Below, in pieces: positions 61,529-64,000 of a DNA stretch of 64,000 nucleotides (position 1 is its first letter; each line of letters starts with the position of its first letter). The notes under the pieces were generated by a model, which was given only the letters and a program-made list of their open reading frames with translations, ran no database searches and had not been told where the DNA came from. The position numbers were made by a program, and so were the translations under genes. The stretch comes from a candidate division WOR-3 bacterium. Lineage in GTDB: Bacteria; SDB-A. Location: contig JAFGON010000023.1 in NCBI GenBank assembly GCA_016926475.1, positions 5,910 through 69,909 of the forward strand, written 5' to 3'.

Positions 61529-62223
61529 TAACTTGTTTCGAATTTATACCCTATTCCTCTCACTGCTTTGATGTTTTTACCGTATTTTCCAATCTTTTCT
61601 CTGATCTTGACTATGTGAACATCTATGGTTCTGTCAATTACAATCTTTTCAGAGCCCCATAATTTCTCAAGAATTGAATCCCTGCTGAAAACCCTGTCCG
61701 GTTTTGACGCGAGTATTTCAAGAATCCTGAACTCTGTGACCGTCAGGTCAACATTTTTTCCATCTACTTGAACGGTGAATTTTTCCCTGTCAATTACCAA
61801 GCCTCTGTAATCAATTGTCTTTTTTTCTTCTTCGCTTTCTCTTTCATAAGTCCTTCTCATAACAGATTTTACTCTTGAAATGAGCTCTTTGACGCTGAAA
61901 GGTTTGACGACATAATCATCTGCTCCGAGCTCCAGTCCCAAAACCTTGTCTGTTTCTGTGTCTTTCGCGGTGAGTATAATTATGGGTAAATTTTTTGTCT
62001 GGGGATTTGATCTTACCTTTTTGCATATCTCTATGCCGCTCAACCCTGGGAGCATAATGTCGAGAATTACGAGGTCCGGTCGATTTTTCGACAGATAATT
62101 CATAAAGGAAATCCCGTCCGTAAAACTTTCTGTCGAAAAATTGTCTTTTTTTAAACTGTACGTGATCAATTCAACTATGTCAGGTTCATCGTCAACGACG
62201 GCTACCAATTTTTGATTTGGCAT
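61528..62223 (-). CDS. phoB: Phosphate-regulon response regulator PhoB/PhoP
   Basis: 231 residues, OmpR class. Receiver: acidic pocket VVDDEPD, phospho-Asp in LVILDIMLPGLSG, Thr in ILTAKD, Lys in YVVKPFS. The C-terminal winged helix ends in TVDVHIVKIREKIG-like IDVHIVKIREK and VRGIGYKFE. It should bind the TTAAC array upstream of the porin-pst operon. GGAGGTG precedes the ATG. Confidence 0.94.
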   Translation of the reverse strand: MPNQKLVAVVDDEPDIVELITYSLKKDNFSTESFTDGISFMNYLSKNRPDLVILDIMLPGLSGIEICKKVRSNPQTKNLPIIILTAKDTETDKVLGLELGADDYVVKPFSVKELISRVKSVMRRTYERESEEEKKTIDYRGLVIDREKFTVQVDGKNVDLTVTEFRILEILASKPDRVFSRDSILEKLWGSEKIVIDRTIDVHIVKIREKIGKYGKNIKAVRGIGYKFETS

Positions 62224-62314
62224 TTCACCTCCAAATAAAAATGATCTTTATGATTGATTCATTTTAGTATACATTATATAGAGTACTCGAATAAGTAAAA
62301 TTTTAGGAGGACCC

Positions 62315-62755
62315 ATGTGGTTAACCTGGATATGGTTTTTATCAGCGGCTGCGTTCTTTGTTGGGGAAATTTTCACAGCGGGTTTCTTTTTGAGTTGTTT
62401 TGGTATTGGAGCGACGGCAGCTGGAATAGTGACCTTGTTCAACTTTCATCCTATCTGGCAATGGGTGGCTTTTGTGGTCTTCTCGGCTATTTCATTCGCT
62501 TTTGCAAGGAAATTCTCCGAAAAAGTGACAAAAAAACAGCCCAAAGGAATAGGCGCGGACAGGTTGATAGGGGTTAAAGGCATTGTAATTGAAAAAATCG
62601 ACAATCTCGAAGGTAAAGGTCTGACAAAAGTTGAAAATGAAGTTTGGAAAGCCGTGTCGAAAAACGATGAGGTTATTGAAGAAGGAACAGAAATAGAAGT
62701 AGTCGATAAACAGGGTGTAAGCTTATTGGTAAAACCGTTTAAAAAAGGAGAATGA
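62315..62755 (+). CDS. NfeD-family membrane protein
   Basis: 146 residues; AGGAGG precedes the ATG. Two or three membrane helices (residues 1-68) precede a cytosolic OB-fold domain (IGVKGIVIEKIDN ... VEVVDKQGVSLLVKPF-like). NfeD proteins work with SPFH proteins in membrane microdomains; the SPFH gene follows at once. Confidence 0.88.
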   Translation: MWLTWIWFLSAAAFFVGEIFTAGFFLSCFGIGATAAGIVTLFNFHPIWQWVAFVVFSAISFAFARKFSEKVTKKQPKGIGADRLIGVKGIVIEKIDNLEGKGLTKVENEVWKAVSKNDEVIEEGTEIEVVDKQGVSLLVKPFKKGE

Positions 62756-62756
62756 T

Positions 62757-63623
62757 ATGAACATGCTTCCTCTAATAATTTTCGCGGCAATTATTATCTT
62801 CTTTTTCGCCGCGACATCTCTTAAAATTGTCAGACCCTGGGAAAAAGGGCTTGTGGAGAGATTTGGAAGATATCAGAGAACAGTCAGCAGCGGACTCAAC
62901 TTTGTATTTCCGTTCATAGAAAAGCTGAGAAGGATAGACCTCAGAGAACAAGTTGTAGATGTTCCTCCTCAATCTGTAATTACAAAAGACAATGTAGTTG
63001 TTGAAGTTGATGCTGTGGTCTACTATGAAGTGACAGATCCCGTTAAGGTCGCTTACAACGTGGCAAATTTTTATTTAGCTGCCACAAAATTAGCCCAGAC
63101 AAACCTAAGAAATCTAATCGGTGATCTCGCCCTGGACGAGTCCCTGACTTCAAGAGAAGTCATCAACACAAAATTGAGGTTGATTCTTGACGAGGCCACA
63201 GACAAATGGGGGACAAAAGTAACAAGAGTAGAATTGCAGAGAATCGAACCGCCTTCAGAAGTAGTTGATTCGATGCACCGCCAGATGAAAGCCGAAAGAG
63301 AGAGAAGGGCGATGATTCTTGAAGCCGAAGGCCATAAACAGTCTGTAATACTCAAAGCCGAGGGAGACGCTGAATCAATTAAAAAAGTCGCCGACGCCCA
63401 AAAATATCAAAAGATCACAGTAGCTCAGGGAGAAGCCGAATCAATTTTCATAGTTTTTGACTCAATCCATAAGGGAAACCCGACAAACGACCTTCTCGCT
63501 TTTAAATACCTCGAAGCACTTGCGACGATTTCAAACGGAACCGCTACAAAAATTTTCATGCCATACGACTCTTCCGCTTTTCTCGGGTCTATAGCTTCTG
63601 TAGGGGAGTTGTTTAAAAAATAG
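62757..63623 (+). CDS. SPFH-domain (stomatin/slipin-like) membrane protein
   Basis: 288 residues. An N-terminal membrane helix is followed by the SPFH/band-7 domain (IVRPWEKGLVERFGRYQRT, VDVPPQSVITKDNVVVEVDAV, split over residues 25-190) and an Ala/Glu-rich coiled coil (AEGHKQSVILKAEGDAES). It should form oligomers in the inner membrane with NfeD. The start lies two bases after the NfeD stop, with GGAG shared. Confidence 0.92.
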   Translation: MNMLPLIIFAAIIIFFFAATSLKIVRPWEKGLVERFGRYQRTVSSGLNFVFPFIEKLRRIDLREQVVDVPPQSVITKDNVVVEVDAVVYYEVTDPVKVAYNVANFYLAATKLAQTNLRNLIGDLALDESLTSREVINTKLRLILDEATDKWGTKVTRVELQRIEPPSEVVDSMHRQMKAERERRAMILEAEGHKQSVILKAEGDAESIKKVADAQKYQKITVAQGEAESIFIVFDSIHKGNPTNDLLAFKYLEALATISNGTATKIFMPYDSSAFLGSIASVGELFKK

Positions 63624-63848
63624 TTTTTACTGTTTTTGCATTTTCCATGTTCTCTTTGTGCGGGGGCGAAGCTCCTCTTCGAGGTTGCTTTTTTTGTAAC
63701 TTTGGGATTCTTTTTTGAGAAATGAATTTACACCTCGAAGAAAGAGTAAATTACTTTAATGACTTCTTCTTTATCTTAGCATTTCAGGACCAGAGCTTTA
63801 TTCCTCTTCTCGGCAGAAATTACTGCCTTTATCATATAGCAATCGTTT

Positions 63849-63887
63849 AAGTAAAAAACTCCCTTTTTACTTTTGGTCTTTTTTTAA
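63849..63887 (+). terminator. Intrinsic terminator region after the NfeD-SPFH operon
   Basis: A perfect 9-bp stem (AAGTAAAAA / TTTTTACTT, loop of 6, 63849-63872) followed by TTGGTCTTTTTTT. The 63624-63964 interval otherwise holds no gene; a weaker CGAAG/CTTCG hairpin with T-run lies near 63670. Confidence 0.55.
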
Positions 63888-63913
63888 GAAATTATTCTTG
63901 GAAAAATCCAGGC

Positions 63914-63938
63914 GAAGCTCGCTCAGAGAGCGAGCTTC
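63914..63938 (-). terminator. Hairpin after the last gene
   Basis: A perfect 10-bp stem GAAGCTCGCT / AGCGAGCTTC (loop of 5) lies 26 bases past the stop of the leftward gene at the window edge. On the minus strand it is followed by GCCTGGATTTTT, so the T-run is displaced. Confidence 0.6.
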
Positions 63939-63964
63939 ATCCCTTACAAATCTGAAAGTATTCT

Positions 63965-64000
63965 TTACCTTACAACAACTATCTTGTTGGCGTCGGTGAA
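63965..64000 (-). CDS. C-terminus of a secreted protein with Por/FlgD-like sorting tail (cut)
   Basis: Only the last 11 codons and stop are inside the window, reading FTDANKIVVVR and TAA. The KIVVVR ending is the usual last strand of type IX-like C-terminal sorting domains. Nothing else of the protein can be seen. Confidence 0.55.
   Translation of the reverse strand, partial: FTDANKIVVVR

Noticed and set aside
1-64000. CRISPR arrays, transposons, prophage
   Set aside because: No regularly spaced repeats, transposase, integrase or phage structural genes were found on reading both strands.

Overview
The window looks like chromosomal DNA of an uncultured, probably anaerobic, diderm (Gram-negative) bacterium. 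Supporting signs are lipoprotein signal peptides, a TolC/RND efflux system, beta-barrel outer-membrane proteins, a ferredoxin-fused electron-transfer flavoprotein, and several large secreted proteins ending in FlgD-like/Por-like C-terminal tails. That mix is typical of the FCB group and of candidate phyla such as WOR-3/Stahlbacteria or Cloacimonadota; the exact phylum is an inference. TTG and GTG starts are common, 4-base ATGA overlaps link many operon genes, and several genes appear to be leaderless. I see no rRNA, tRNA, CRISPR array, transposase or integrase.

Layout. 1-5.5 kb: truncated M6 metalloprotease, BNR-repeat secreted protein, a cobalamin-type radical SAM gene lying between a complete gmhA and a 64-bp remnant of gmhA, then a tandem-ACT protein and an SGNH hydrolase. 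5.5-15 kb: a long leftward operon (cPGS-like GTPase, arcC, yceD, rpmF, plsX, fabD, fabG, acpP, fabF) followed by etfB-etfA. 15-26.6 kb: a SUMF1-like lipoprotein, then a minor-pilin operon (GspH/FimT, PilV, PilW, PilX types, a small secreted protein, a PilY1-like tip protein and a 1680-residue adhesin-like protein). This operon is preceded by a textbook sigma-54 promoter with two upstream palindromes. 26.6-32.8 kb: autoregulated tetR-tolC-MFP-RND efflux operon with a clear operator. 32.8-39.4 kb: methyltransferase, cysteine desulfurase plus IscU, ROK protein, small barrel protein, C25-like peptidase. 39.5-47.6 kb: multi-PAS hybrid histidine kinase, stand-alone SF2 helicase of the TOTE type, duplicated-domain lipoprotein, a second TetR, a divergent two-mini-gene transcript ending in a strong terminator, and an 8-oxoguanine-deaminase-like amidohydrolase. 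47.6-54.3 kb: umuC, umuD, nucleotidyltransferase-fold protein, ABC exporter, lipoproteins and a chagasin-like inhibitor. 54.3-62.2 kb: a complete phosphate-starvation locus (phoU, pstBACS, porin, phoR, phoB) with a candidate Pho-box array. 62.3-64 kb: NfeD plus SPFH protein, and the tail of another secreted protein.

How the parts fit. The sigma-54 pilus operon, C25 peptidase, BNR protein and M6 protease describe a cell that attaches to and degrades external polymers. The fab/plsX/etf block covers lipid synthesis and flavin-based electron transfer. The pho/pst block is a self-contained phosphate regulon. The least explained loci are the mini-gene transcript at 45.8-46.2 kb, the gmhA-flanked radical SAM cassette, the TOTE-type helicase without its usual partners, and the nucleotidyltransferase/ABC exporter pair.
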